DNA of 64,000 nucleotides from NCBI RefSeq assembly GCF_042662625.1, contig NZ_JBHSXH010000014.1, positions 26,417-90,416 of the forward strand. The letters run 5' to 3'. Source of the DNA: Halopelagius fulvigenes. Its GTDB lineage: Archaea; Halobacteriota; Halobacteria; Halobacteriales; Haloferacaceae. The position numbers and the translations under genes were made by a program. Shown here piece after piece: positions 8,678 to 16,343 of this stretch. The stretch's first letter is position 1, and each line of letters starts with the position of its first letter. The notes beneath the pieces are model-generated. The model was given only the letters and a program-made list of their open reading frames with translations. It ran no database searches and was not told where the DNA came from.

Positions 8678-9448
8678 ATGACCGTAAAGATAGGAATCAC
8701 GAATCAGAAGGGCGGCGTCGCCAAGACGACCAACACCATCAATATCGCCGGGGCGCTCGCCGACCGCGGTCTCAACGTCCTCGCCGTCGACGCTGACCCA
8801 CAAGGCTACCTCACTCACCGACTCGGCTTCGAGGATGCCTACCTCGCTGAAGAGGACTCGTTCTACGAGGCGTTCAAGGACCCATCGAGCTACGATGTCC
8901 ACGACCTCGTCGTCCAACACGCCGAGTTCGACCTACTTCCGAGCAACATCGATATGTTCCACCTCGAGCAGGACCTCATCGCCGCGGGGATGAAGCCCCG
9001 TCTCCGCTTACAGATGCTTTTCGAAGACGTCGACGAGTGGGACGCCATCATCATCGACGCCCCGCCGTCACTCGGGCCGATCAACGATAACGTCGTCCTC
9101 GCGACCGGGCAGCTCCTCGTCCCTGTTGAGGCGGACGCATCGTCGCAACTCGCCGTGAACCACCTGCTCCGTCAGTTGGACACGCTCGAGGACAACTACG
9201 GAACTCGTATCGACATCCTCGGACTCATCGTCTCGAACGTCGACTACCCGCTCGATAATGAGCAACGCGACGCTATCGAGTGGTTCGAGAGTCGCTTCGG
9301 TGAGCACATCCCCGTCCACGTTGTCCGCCGGCGTGTTGCCATCAAGCGCGCCGTCGACGCTGGTCAGTCATTGTTCGGCGAGGGCGTTGACGAGTGCGAC
9401 ATGCGCGACGTCTACGCCACTATCGCTGCGGAGGTCGCCGATGCCTGA
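8678..9448 (+). CDS. parA: ParA-type partition ATPase
   Basis: 256 aa, the normal size for a small (type Ib-like) ParA/Soj ATPase. The deviant Walker A motif is QKGGVAKTTNTINIAG (residues 10-25), with signature Lys11 and P-loop Lys16. Switch I/Walker A' is DADPQGYLTHRLGF, Walker B IIIDAPPSLGPI, followed by LLVPVEADASSQLAV. It lacks an N-terminal DNA-binding extension, so regulation probably falls to the partner protein. Its TGA lies inside the first codons of the next gene (ATGCCTGA overlap), indicating translational coupling. Four 9-bp GAACG repeats end two bases before its ATG. The role is plasmid segregation on the nucleoid. Confidence 0.93.
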   Translation: MTVKIGITNQKGGVAKTTNTINIAGALADRGLNVLAVDADPQGYLTHRLGFEDAYLAEEDSFYEAFKDPSSYDVHDLVVQHAEFDLLPSNIDMFHLEQDLIAAGMKPRLRLQMLFEDVDEWDAIIIDAPPSLGPINDNVVLATGQLLVPVEADASSQLAVNHLLRQLDTLEDNYGTRIDILGLIVSNVDYPLDNEQRDAIEWFESRFGEHIPVHVVRRRVAIKRAVDAGQSLFGEGVDECDMRDVYATIAAEVADA

Positions 9449-9902
9449 CGATATCGACGAACGTCTCTCCCGGCGCTTCGGCGGCGAGAAGAAGGATAAG
9501 AATGACACTCGAGCAAAGAACGAGAAGAACGACTGGAACGATAGTAGCGAAGAGAACGAGATGAAGGCAGACCCCACAACGGCGAGTGAAGAGAGTACAC
9601 AGGGGGACACGAACGACAAGAACGGCACTCGTTCAAAGAACGGGTGGAACGTGACGAACGTTAAGAAGGAGTGGACACCCCGGAGTATCTACCTCCCGGA
9701 CACTATCGAGGAGGATCTCGGCCGGACGTTCAAGCGCCTCGATCTCGATCTTGACATGGCCGGTATCGACCGGGAGTTTCGGAAGACACGACACTTCTAT
9801 CCGCTGCTCGTCGCGCTCGGGATGCAACGTATGGAGGAGATGGAACCGGAGGAACTCATGGAGTTCCTAGAAGAGTTAGAACGCAAAGAACGAGAGGAAT
9901 AG
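9441..9902 (+). CDS. ParB-like partner protein with centromere-like repeats in its own gene
   Basis: 153 aa, ATG at 9441 overlapping the end of parA by 8 bp. Residues about 15-77 are low-complexity, rich in K, N, D and E with three-residue periodicity (KNEKNDWND, TNDKNGTRSKNGWN). The DNA there is built from GAACGNNNN units, so the peptide appears to be a by-product of the DNA repeat. Residues about 79-153 (TPRSIYLPDTIEEDLGRTF onward) form a compact acidic domain, possibly ribbon-helix-helix. Position after parA makes it the probable centromere-binding protein. It is not related to classical ParB. Known small partners (ParR, omega, ParG) are also ribbon-helix-helix proteins, which is only an analogy. 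Confidence 0.75.
   Translation: MPDDIDERLSRRFGGEKKDKNDTRAKNEKNDWNDSSEENEMKADPTTASEESTQGDTNDKNGTRSKNGWNVTNVKKEWTPRSIYLPDTIEEDLGRTFKRLDLDLDMAGIDREFRKTRHFYPLLVALGMQRMEEMEPEELMEFLEELERKEREE
9491..9669 (+). repeat. Two 9-bp-period GAACG arrays inside the partner gene
   Basis: Array one keeps phase from 9491 to 9567: exact GAACG at 9518, 9527, 9536 and 9554, with variants GAAGG 9491, GAATG 9500, TCGAG 9509, TAGCG 9545 and GAAGG 9563. Array two runs 9611-9669: exact at 9611, 9620, 9638, 9647 and 9656, with TCGTT 9629 and GAAGG 9665. Because 9 bp is three codons, the repeat stays in one reading frame. Confidence 0.85.
9879..9901 (+). repeat. Terminal pair of GAACG repeats
   Basis: GAACG at 9879 and 9888, then GAATA at 9897, again with a 9-bp period, right at the end of the partner gene. 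The spacer CAAA between the first two is the same one found before parA (8658-8661). Confidence 0.7.
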
Positions 9903-9961
9903 CAGCAAAACCCCTGGCAGTTGTGTAAGGGTCTCGGAAGAGGAAGCGGCCCACCCTCGTA

Positions 9962-10005
9962 CTTAACCAACAGCCGAGTCCACTGACCACCGTCTGTTGG
10001 TTAAG
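9962..10005. repeat. Perfect 12-bp inverted repeat
   Basis: CTTAACCAACAG (9962-9973) and CTGTTGGTTAAG (9994-10005) are perfect complements around a 20-bp spacer, 60 bp after the partition partner gene. It could be a terminator for parA and its partner or a replication/partition-related dyad. No poly-T run follows. The rest of 9903-10176 holds no recognisable gene. Confidence 0.6.
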
Positions 10006-10176
10006 ACTGCAGCTAATTGACGATTTGCCGCTTTATGCTTTCTCTGTACATAACACCGTGGTTGAGCGAGTCACATGACCCACCTACGCCTTGTATTCAG
10101 CACGGCTCCTGAGACCTATCAATGAGTGAGGGTTTCAACAGAGTCACCTATACCCTCGGCAGGTGTGATTAACCAT

Positions 10177-10499
10177 ATGACACTTCATACGCCGCTTGCC
10201 GATCTTCCGTCAAGTGCCCGTTCGAAGATTGGGGCCCCCTCACCGACAGCGAGACAACCATCGCGGTCATGAAGCGGAACGAAACGCCGCTTTTCCAACA
10301 GACTGAACCATGGATGATACTGACCGAGATCCGTCTCCTCTGGTATAACCGCTTCCTGGGAATGGAACGAACATCAGAAATCCGCCTTGGTAGCGTGACT
10401 ACAGTCGAATATCAGATTGACTTCTTCGACCGCGGTCGACTCATCCTCACCGGCCCGGGCATCGCCAGAAAAGAGTGGATCGGAAAACAGCGACGGTGA
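10177..10499 (+). pseudogene. Frameshifted PH-like small protein gene
   Basis: The first frame (MTLHTPLADLPSSARSKIG) runs from 10177. The natural continuation (GPLTDSETTIAVMKRN...) is in another frame from about 10233 and runs to the stop at 10499. The switch falls in the GGGGCCCCC run at 10231-10239, a typical slip site. The second part (TEIRLLWYNRFLGMERTSEI, then GSVTTVEYQIDFFDRGRLIL) resembles bacterial PH-like domains of haloarchaeal small proteins. The 76-aa frame from 10269 alone may still be made. This is a mutation or a sequencing error. Confidence 0.55.
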
Positions 10500-10659
10500 T
10501 GAGTTCGTGCGGCTACTTCGAGAGTAGATTCCCGACCGCGTGCCGCCGCAGTGACCCCGAAAAGTGACTATGCAGATGCGCCAGAAACACATCCATCCTC
10601 GGAGGGCGGGGGACTGAAACGAGAAGTTGATATTTCTCCTTCCTCTTCCTCGTCCTCGA

Positions 10660-10690
10660 ATGCTGTAACAGACTCACAATAACGACAGAG
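10660..10690 (+). repeat. 31-bp direct repeat, left copy
   Basis: Matches 11626-11656 at 28 of 31 positions and contains CTGTAACAG. The two copies flank the membrane-anchored protein gene at 10751-11365. Confidence 0.6.
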
Positions 10691-10750
10691 CTACTTCATT
10701 CGCACGAATTTCGACGTATTCGAACTTCAAACATCCATCTCGCCGGGAGA

Positions 10751-11365
10751 CTACTCCTCTGCCGTTTCTTGGAGATGTTTTTCCCAGTTCTTCAACGCAG
10801 GTTCCGGGCCCGGGATCTCGGCTTCGAATGTACCACTGACATCATACGATCCTTTCTCGTCCTGTACAGTGAGGCTGCATTCGATGACTGCTAAGTCGTG
10901 TTCAATCAGCGGTTCAATATCAGTCTCTGTTTCCAGGTCCAAACGCCTCCTGGACCGCTTCGTACGTGCAGGTTCAATCTCCTTTCCTACAAGGGACTCG
11001 TGGGAACGGGGAGTGTTGAGATAGATGGGGCCGGAGTCGCCTACCTCCCCATTCTTCTTGAGTCCTGTAAGGCGGTAGTCCTCAGAACTGACGTACGCCC
11101 CCTTTTCTCCTGAGTTGACCAGTCTAAGAGCCATGTTCCCGGTCCATCGTGCATTTTCATCGATAGACCCACTCCCTGCTTTGAAACTGACTTCCGAGTC
11201 CTTCTCAAGTGAGAGTGTTACATCGGACCGAGTCGGCTTATAGTGGCTCAAATAGAGATTCCACAAGCTCGACACGAGAACAGCGGTTGTGATTAAGACG
11301 CCAACTACGCTGACGATGAGCGTGGATTCAGAAACCGACGGAAGAAGGGACTGAAGGTCCAACAC
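10751..11365 (-). CDS. Membrane-anchored hypothetical protein, 204 aa
   Basis: One N-terminal membrane segment (about residues 14-36, TLIVSVVGVLITTAVLVSS) is followed by an acidic domain with beta-sandwich-like character (DVTLSLEKDSEVSFKAG, MALRLVNSGEKGAYVSSEDY, VIECSLTVQDEKGSYDVSG). The topology suggests a single-pass protein with most of the chain on one side of the membrane. No family is recognised. It is bracketed by near-identical 31-bp direct repeats, so it may have come in as a small unit. Confidence 0.6.
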   Translation of the reverse strand: MLDLQSLLPSVSESTLIVSVVGVLITTAVLVSSLWNLYLSHYKPTRSDVTLSLEKDSEVSFKAGSGSIDENARWTGNMALRLVNSGEKGAYVSSEDYRLTGLKKNGEVGDSGPIYLNTPRSHESLVGKEIEPARTKRSRRRLDLETETDIEPLIEHDLAVIECSLTVQDEKGSYDVSGTFEAEIPGPEPALKNWEKHLQETAEE

Positions 11366-11535
11366 GGATTCGTCTGAGTGTCTTCAGTACACCCAATAAA
11401 CGCTGTCATTCACTCGCATATGCGCCTCAGAACTCAGGTTCTGGAGGCGGACTAAGCGTAATTTGAGCGCGTGCAAACACAGAACCGTGGGACAGAGGCG
11501 TCGTGTTCTCGGTAAGAATCCTCGGGTGAAGTGAA

Positions 11536-11554
11536 TTGTAACACGCTGTTACAA
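11536..11554. promoter_or_regulatory. TTGTAACA-CGC-TGTTACAA palindrome
   Basis: Perfect 8-bp arms around a 3-bp centre. The core TGTAACA recurs as CTGTAACAG at 10663-10671 and 11629-11637 and inverted at 11847-11855. It is a probable binding site of a dimeric regulator. The remaining gap, 11366-11865, holds no recognisable gene. Confidence 0.5.
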
Positions 11555-11625
11555 CCCAGTGAGCCGGGTGAAACGCCTGCATTTCCACGAGAGGACAGCT
11601 TCTCGCTTTTGACCTACGCTCTTGG

Positions 11626-11656
11626 ATGCTGTAACAGACTTACAACAACGGCAGAG
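11626..11656 (+). repeat. 31-bp direct repeat, right copy
   Basis: Near-copy (three mismatches) of 10660-10690, sharing the ATGCTGTAACAGACT core. Confidence 0.6.
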
Positions 11657-11865
11657 GCGCCTTAGACGTTCGAATATTAGCGGTCCCGCGGAAAAGAAGC
11701 GGAAAACGAAGCGGACCTTACGGTAGTCGACCGACACTAACTACCTACACTCACCCTGAGGAGGGGGTGAACGTGTAGGCGACGTGGAGTGTTACACCAC
11801 GCCGAGGGCGTTTTCGCCCCCAGTACGTCCGCGTGCTGTTGTAATCCTGTTACAGCCTGGTCGTG

Positions 11866-12147
11866 TTAGGCACCTCCCGAGTTGTTCTCACGGTAGAGGT
11901 CATGGGCACGGTCCTGGAGTGCCGTCGGAAGGTCGTCGTACCGAAGCTTGAGTTTCTTCGCCTTTCCCGTGTTCCGCTCACCGCCACTCTTCATGCGGAC
12001 GAAGTCCTTCTCCTCGACGAGTTCTCGAGCGATGGTGTAGCCGTACTCCCGTGAAATGTCGATGTGGTTCGCGTCAGCCACCTCGTGAACATCTCCGTAC
12101 GCGAGACCAGCGACAGCCGGCGCGTTCTTTTTCCGACTGGAGACTAC
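11866..12147 (-). pseudogene. 3' fragment of a small regulator-like gene
   Basis: From about 12130 to the stop at 11866 the minus frame reads like a genuine wHTH-type protein: GDVHEVADANHIDISREYGY, TIARELVEEKDFVRM, LKLRYDDLPTALQDRAHDLY. Upstream of this the frame turns into arginine- and valine-rich shadow of the opposing gene, and no ATG or GTG start is in place. It therefore appears truncated at its 5' end where it meets the plus-strand fragment beginning near 12150. Confidence 0.5.
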
Positions 12148-12168
12148 ACCAGGTGCGTCTCGGCCATT

Positions 12169-12777
12169 GTGGGGACGCTCTGGCCCGACAGTGACGCCGA
12201 TGATTGGCGGGAGACGCTTCGGAAGTGGGTTCGGTCGGAGCGCGCCGAACAAAGGGCGCGAAAGCAAGCGGCCGAGAAGCGCCAAGAGACGGCCCGCGCG
12301 AAACTGGCCGAATACGAGGACTCCGACGCGGAGTATGCCGATTACGACACAGTGACGGCGGCCGTTGAAGCCCTCGACGTCCGCGACGTGGCGGCGCACT
12401 ATGCCGCCGAATGGGATACGGACCCTGGGCGCGACCCGCCGCGCTTCGCCGCGAGTTGGCACAAGAGTCATAACACGGGAACGTCCTGTTTCGCGGACTC
12501 TGAGAAGTTCGTGGACCTCAAGGAGGGCGATTCCGGGGGTGGGGCGGTGAAACTGGCCGCGCGGGCGACGGGGATAATCTCACACTGTAGTCAATCCGTG
12601 ACCGGCGAGGACTTTCGCCGGGCCGTGGCCGCCCTTCCGTCGGCCGGGTTCGACGTGCCGCTTCTAGAGCGGAAGGGAAAACCGACGCTTGAAGAGGCCG
12701 GATTTGGTGGGGAACCACAGACCGCGGAAGAGGCGGCGCGCAAGTTCCTTGCTATGCAGGAACTTAACGGAGAATAG
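12169..12777 (+). CDS. Primase/replication-associated protein fragment
   Basis: The C-terminal two thirds contain the module WHKSHNTGTSCFADSEKFVD and KEGDSGGGAVKLAARATGII, then GEDFRRAVAALPSAGFDVP. I recognise this from haloarchaeal plasmid and virus primase-type proteins. The N-terminal part is a charged helix (RSERAEQRARKQAAEKRQE). GTG at 12169 is a workable start, but the frame stays open upstream into the antisense of a truncated gene, so the true N-terminus is probably lost. At about 200 aa it looks short for this group and lacks a helicase part, so it may be non-functional. Confidence 0.5.
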   Translation: MGTLWPDSDADDWRETLRKWVRSERAEQRARKQAAEKRQETARAKLAEYEDSDAEYADYDTVTAAVEALDVRDVAAHYAAEWDTDPGRDPPRFAASWHKSHNTGTSCFADSEKFVDLKEGDSGGGAVKLAARATGIISHCSQSVTGEDFRRAVAALPSAGFDVPLLERKGKPTLEEAGFGGEPQTAEEAARKFLAMQELNGE

Positions 12778-12798
12778 CCGTGTCTGCCCCTCTCCCTC

Positions 12799-13005
12799 CC
12801 ATTACGAGACACCCCATGGAGGAAATTCTCCATCTGATAAACAATCAACCCCATGGCGCTGGTTGTAGCCCGGCCGATGCCCTCCTCGAAAACAACCTCA
12901 TGGGAGGGGGTATTCCGACGGACGCCCCATTACGAAACCAAACCCCATGGGAGCGGCGCGCCCGCCCGGTGGCTACCCCGTTCACACAAACAATCAATTC
13001 CATGA
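12799..13005. repeat. Degenerate tandem repeat of ATG-bearing leader segments
   Basis: CATTACGARAC...CCCCATGG occurs at about 12800-12818 and 12929-12950, and AAACAATCAAYYCCATG at 12839-12855 and 12988-13003, giving an ordered pair repeated after about 130-150 bp. Each element ends in an ATG. A 49-aa frame from 12853 ends TGA over the ATG at 13001. This may be tandem duplicated gene starts or a regulatory leader. Confidence 0.4.
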
Positions 13006-13128
13006 ACGTCGGGGTACCCCGGGCCGATGACCCCACTGGCGAGGCCTTAGTTTCTGCCTCTCTCCGACACCCGATGGCCGATGAACAGCCTTCCGACCGC
13101 CCGATTTGCCGACTCTACTCTCAGACAC

Positions 13129-13521
13129 ATGGCCGATTCCTCTCCTATCGCAGAAGCCCCCGACTCTCAGAACCGCACGTATCTCGACTTTGACCCTGAC
13201 GACGCCTATGAGTTAGTCACCGACCTCGCGGCAACCCAACTCTGCCCGTGGTGTTTTCACGAACTCCGACGGGAGTTTCCCGACGGGTACGCCGACGCCC
13301 CTGGCGCGGCCCGCGACTATGCCCCGGAGACGACGGTCGACGGCCGCCGGAAGCCCGGGGGCGAACAACTCCACTGCCCGGAGTGTGGTATCCTCCCGAG
13401 TGACGGCGTCCCGGCCGGGGAGTCCCGAACCAAGAAACAACTGCACGAATGCTTTGACGCCCTCGCGGCCGTCCTCACGAAGCGGCACGACGCCGACCTC
13501 GCCACCGACGTCGGTTACTGA
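13129..13521 (+). CDS. Small CPxC-type zinc-binding protein, 130 aa
   Basis: Two Cys pairs, CPWC and CPEC, are separated by about 45 residues, forming a likely zinc ribbon. The flanks are acidic (TYLDFDPDDAYELVTDLAAT) and helical (KKQLHECFDALAAVLTKRHD). The start chosen is the ATG at 13129 (MADSSPIAEAPD). A similar ATGGCCGAT start at 13075 lies in another frame. Such proteins accompany replication genes in haloarchaeal viruses and plasmids. The exact role is unknown; DNA or RNA binding is an inference. Confidence 0.65.
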   Translation: MADSSPIAEAPDSQNRTYLDFDPDDAYELVTDLAATQLCPWCFHELRREFPDGYADAPGAARDYAPETTVDGRRKPGGEQLHCPECGILPSDGVPAGESRTKKQLHECFDALAAVLTKRHDADLATDVGY

Positions 13522-13702
13522 CGAACGGTTGCAAAGTAGAATGTATGGTCTTATCAAAATCTGGACGAGTGTCACCCAACTGGTCACACAACTTTATCCG
13601 CCGTTTGCCCTTAGAATATCAGAATGGTGCGATACCTTGTGACGTATATCCTCAGCGTAGTGCTACACCACATTTCTTGATTGGGATCCACTCGCCGTCT
13701 CT

Positions 13703-13870
13703 TCAGACTGCAAGTTTAAATTCGTCATTACCACAAGAACACATCCCCTTAGTCCCGATCGGACGGTACTCCCCGTTCTTCTGTTCTTGGGCTGGATAGA
13801 TGCTCTTACAGTCGGTGCATTTTGCAAATACCTCTGGCTCACCCCCTGTTTCTGGATGTTTCTTTGTCAT
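13703..13870 (-). CDS. 55-aa zinc-ribbon miniprotein
   Basis: Reads MTKKHPETGGEPEVFAKCTD and continues with CKSIYPAQEQKNGEYRP, then GMCSCGNDEFKLAV and a TGA stop. The Cys spacing CxxC ... CxC is a small zinc ribbon typical of haloarchaeal miniproteins. The frame is intact from ATG (13870) to TGA (13705-13703), with no arginine-rich shadow character. The flanks 13522-13702 and 13871-14046 show nothing else I can name. Confidence 0.65.
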   Translation of the reverse strand: MTKKHPETGGEPEVFAKCTDCKSIYPAQEQKNGEYRPIGTKGMCSCGNDEFKLAV

Positions 13871-14046
13871 AATGGCTAAGTCTGGGAACTCTTCAATCTA
13901 TGCCACCCATATCATCACAGCAGACAAAAGGCTTCTCCAGGAGTTTCTGACACTCATCGACAGCAAAACGCCGTCGAGACCGTCCTCTCCTGCATAAATC
14001 GGAGGACCGGGGACGAAGAAGAAATACGAAATCGATTGATAGAGGG

Positions 14047-14178
14047 TTAGTCTTCGAGAAAGGAAAACTCCGTCCCCCCGCATTTCGGGCACGCATCTCC
14101 CCCTATTGGTTTCGGACCTAACGAACAGAACGCTAGAAGCGTGCAACCGCATGACTCACATCGGACGTGGGTTGTCAC
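14047..14178 (-). CDS. 43-aa zinc-finger miniprotein
   Basis: From a GTG at 14178: VTTHVRCESCGCTLLAFCSL, then GDACPKCGGTEFSFLED. The pattern CxxC ... CPKC is a classic zinc knuckle, and the acidic C-terminus is intact. The frame is also open further upstream, where it runs into a ParA remnant, so the start may have changed. A role in nucleic-acid or protein binding is inferred only from the fold. Confidence 0.55.
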   Translation of the reverse strand: MTTHVRCESCGCTLLAFCSLGPKPIGGDACPKCGGTEFSFLED

Positions 14179-14269
14179 ACGCCAGACACTGATTCCACTT
14201 GGATAGGCATTTTTGCTAAGTATCAAGGTGAGAGGTATACGTTCTTTCGAGGAAGTAGACCACGTCCCG

Positions 14270-14463
14270 TTCCCGATTCGGTATATCAGAAAACCGAAGA
14301 GGAGACTGAGGCCCTCAGCGGCGTTCCCTTGAGGGTCAGCGTCGACAGGCAAGGTGTCATGGCACAGGCGTTGAGCGCACCGGTGACGTTAATGGCGATA
14401 AGAGCCTTCCCGACGCCGCCTTTCGTATTTCCGACGGTGAGCCAACGGGCCTGTTCTCCCTGT
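14270..14463 (-). pseudogene. ParA remnant, N-terminal fragment with frameshift
   Basis: The minus strand reads ARWLTVGNTKGGVGKALIAI then NVTGALNAC, a ParA start with deviant Walker A (the usual T is A). A frameshift at about 14355 leads into LPVDADPQGNAAEGLSLLFG, the ParA switch region. After about 80 residues the homology ends. It is a decayed second partition ATPase, unrelated in position to the intact parA. Confidence 0.7.
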
Positions 14464-14733
14464 TATGCCAGTGGTGCCATAGTCGCCTATGGTCGCGTAG
14501 GTGACAAACTTAGAAGACGACGTCACGGACACACTGATTCCGACTACTACTGCCACAAAGATGGCGAACACCCCGAAGATGGGAGGACGCCCTCGTCGCC
14601 GTCCGCCGCTGCACCACCGACGACTGACCGACCCCGGGGGTTCGCGGCAGTAGAGCCCCCTCTGTTGAGGTGTCACCCTCTTCCTTACATAATCAGCCAC
14701 TAACCTTTCCAATTAACCCGTCTTAACCCTTAT

Positions 14734-14967
14734 ATGGCCTCATCTACGCAAATTATCGAGAATATAATCTCTGAAATAAATACACCATCACGTGATCTTC
14801 CGCCTCTCTACGAAACAATTGACCCTGAAATACTCGCGGAGTTCGTTAACTCGGTGGAGGATGAAACCACTACTATCATGTTTTGCTACTGCGGGCACAA
14901 AGTAACTGTCCGAGGGGATGGGGAGGTAATGGTCACGCAGAGGATTCCTTCTCAACTGAAGAATTAG
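14734..14967 (+). CDS. HalOD1 output-domain protein, 77 aa
   Basis: The sequence SRDLPPLYETIDPEILAEFV and IMFCYCGHKVTVRGDGEVMV matches the haloarchaeal output domain HalOD1 (LPPLY..IDPD..L..., then F.Y.G..V.V..DG.V.V). These small proteins are common in halophilic archaea and are thought to act in signalling or regulation. The domain spans essentially the whole protein. ATG at 14734 follows an AT-rich promoter-like stretch. Confidence 0.85.
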   Translation: MASSTQIIENIISEINTPSRDLPPLYETIDPEILAEFVNSVEDETTTIMFCYCGHKVTVRGDGEVMVTQRIPSQLKN

Positions 14968-15063
14968 TTTCGTCATTCCTATTCTTCTCGCTGGCCGTAG
15001 TGCATTGGCCCGAGTGCCTGCCGCGCGGCGTGTCGAAGGGCGCGTTCACCGTCGGACGTCTGA

Positions 15064-15321
15064 GCACCCGGAGGCGGCACCCTCGGTGCAGGTAATATCC
15101 CCGCGACGACGGGCAACCTCCCTGGCGCGTCCTCGTCGAGTACGGGGAGTTCGCCGGCGTCGTCGAGCGGCGGGCAGACGATTCAGAAGTACGAGGACAA
15201 CCGGTCGGTAGAGGTGACGGTTGAAGGCAACGGCGACGAACAGTGCATCCGCGACGCCGTCAAGCGCGCACTCGAAGAGGAGCGCCGGCAGAGTCGCCGC
15301 CGCACCTCACCGATGAACTGA
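15064..15321 (+). pseudogene. 3' fragment of a viral-type structural gene
   Basis: An open frame without a start codon follows a TGA at 15061. It reads GGGTLGAGNIPATTGNLPGA, a Ser/Gly-rich linker, then IQKYEDNRSVEVTVEGNGDE, RDAVKRALEEERRQSRRRT and a stop. A Ser/Gly linker followed by a short alpha-beta end resembles the C-terminus of a tail or tape-measure protein of haloarchaeal tailed viruses. That identity is an inference. Confidence 0.4.
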
Positions 15322-15354
15322 TTCTACTCGACAGTCCGTGGGGTGGAACAAGCG

Positions 15355-15750
15355 TCAGCCGGCGTAGTCGTCGAGATTCTCGACGGTGACCTCTTCGACC
15401 GTCTCGCGGACGTAGGCGAGGACATCGTGTTTCACGCGGCTCATTTCATCTAACTCATCGGCCGACGCCACCGCCGCGGCGGTCCAATTGGGCTGGCACG
15501 TACAGACGAGTCCAATGCCACTCTCGGCGTCGACGAGGCGGTAGGTAAGCGGCCTGACGTCCGTCTCGTCGTAAATCAGCCAGTAGTAAATGACCGCGCG
15601 GCGAATTTGGTCGTCGCGGTCTCTGCCGTCGGTATGCGTGTGGGAGGTTACAACCAATTCACCGTCGTCGGTGAGCGTGACGTCCTGAACGGGGACGCCG
15701 TCGTCAGCGAGAAAATTTTGATACGTCGAAGCGACCGACATACTACTCAT
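15355..15750 (-). CDS. Hypothetical protein, 131 aa
   Basis: Acidic soluble protein starting MSSMSVASTYQNFLADDG; the fourth-codon ATG at 15741 is equally possible. A beta-rich core (DVTLTDDGELVVTSHTHTDG, VIYYWLIYDETDVRPLTYRL) is followed by a helical acidic end (VKHDVLAYVRETVEEVTVEN). No family is recognised; composition is that of a real haloarchaeal gene. The gap to the next feature (15751-16145) is AT-rich with nothing recognisable. Confidence 0.6.
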   Translation of the reverse strand: MSSMSVASTYQNFLADDGVPVQDVTLTDDGELVVTSHTHTDGRDRDDQIRRAVIYYWLIYDETDVRPLTYRLVDAESGIGLVCTCQPNWTAAAVASADELDEMSRVKHDVLAYVRETVEEVTVENLDDYAG

Positions 15751-16145
15751 ACATACCGCTGTTCAAAGAGCCTTTTCTCGGACCTAGAGACATGTACGCC
15801 GCCGTTTCGGGGAAACAGTAGTTGGGGAACCCGGCTTCTTTATCCGAGGTTAAACAGAACCCCAAATAGATTAATATATCAAGTGAAGCATGTGAACTAA
15901 ACAAGCTCTATTCACTAGCCAACCCCAGAATCCAAACAGCCCCATAGCCATTCTGATCATGAACGGTTTACCAGCTCTCTGCGCGGCTTTATCCGTCGGG
16001 GACGGCCTCTATCCACGGAGTCAGATAGCGTACCTGATCAGTGAGCGCGACCACGTTCTCGTCTCGGTCGTACTCAAGAACTCCTCCAGATAACCAGACC
16101 ACACTAATCGACTCGACTAGAGACTGTCTTCCGACAGCGGGCAGC

Positions 16146-16343
16146 TCATAAGAATTTCTTGACCACGTGTTCGTTCGCTGTGGTCTGCTTCCACCCTTCT
16201 CGTGAGAACTCGAGGTGCTTGATGGCGTTACGAGCTGCGTAGCGAAGGAATTCGCTTCGGGAATTGAACCCTTGTTCTTCCCACGTTGCGTCGATGCCCT
16301 CGGTCGACGGACGCGAACGAACTGTTTGCGCAAAAATATCCAA
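16146..16343 (-). pseudogene. Remnant of a ribbon-helix-helix antitoxin-like gene
   Basis: The segment GIDATWEEQGFNSRSEFLRY, AARNAIKHLEFSREGW is the helical part of haloarchaeal CopG-type antitoxin-like proteins. The N-terminal beta strand expected before it is missing or in another frame, and the frame has only a TTG start after an in-frame TAG. It is a decayed gene or 5'-truncated copy, with no toxin beside it. The gap 16344-16964 has no recognisable gene. Confidence 0.5.
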
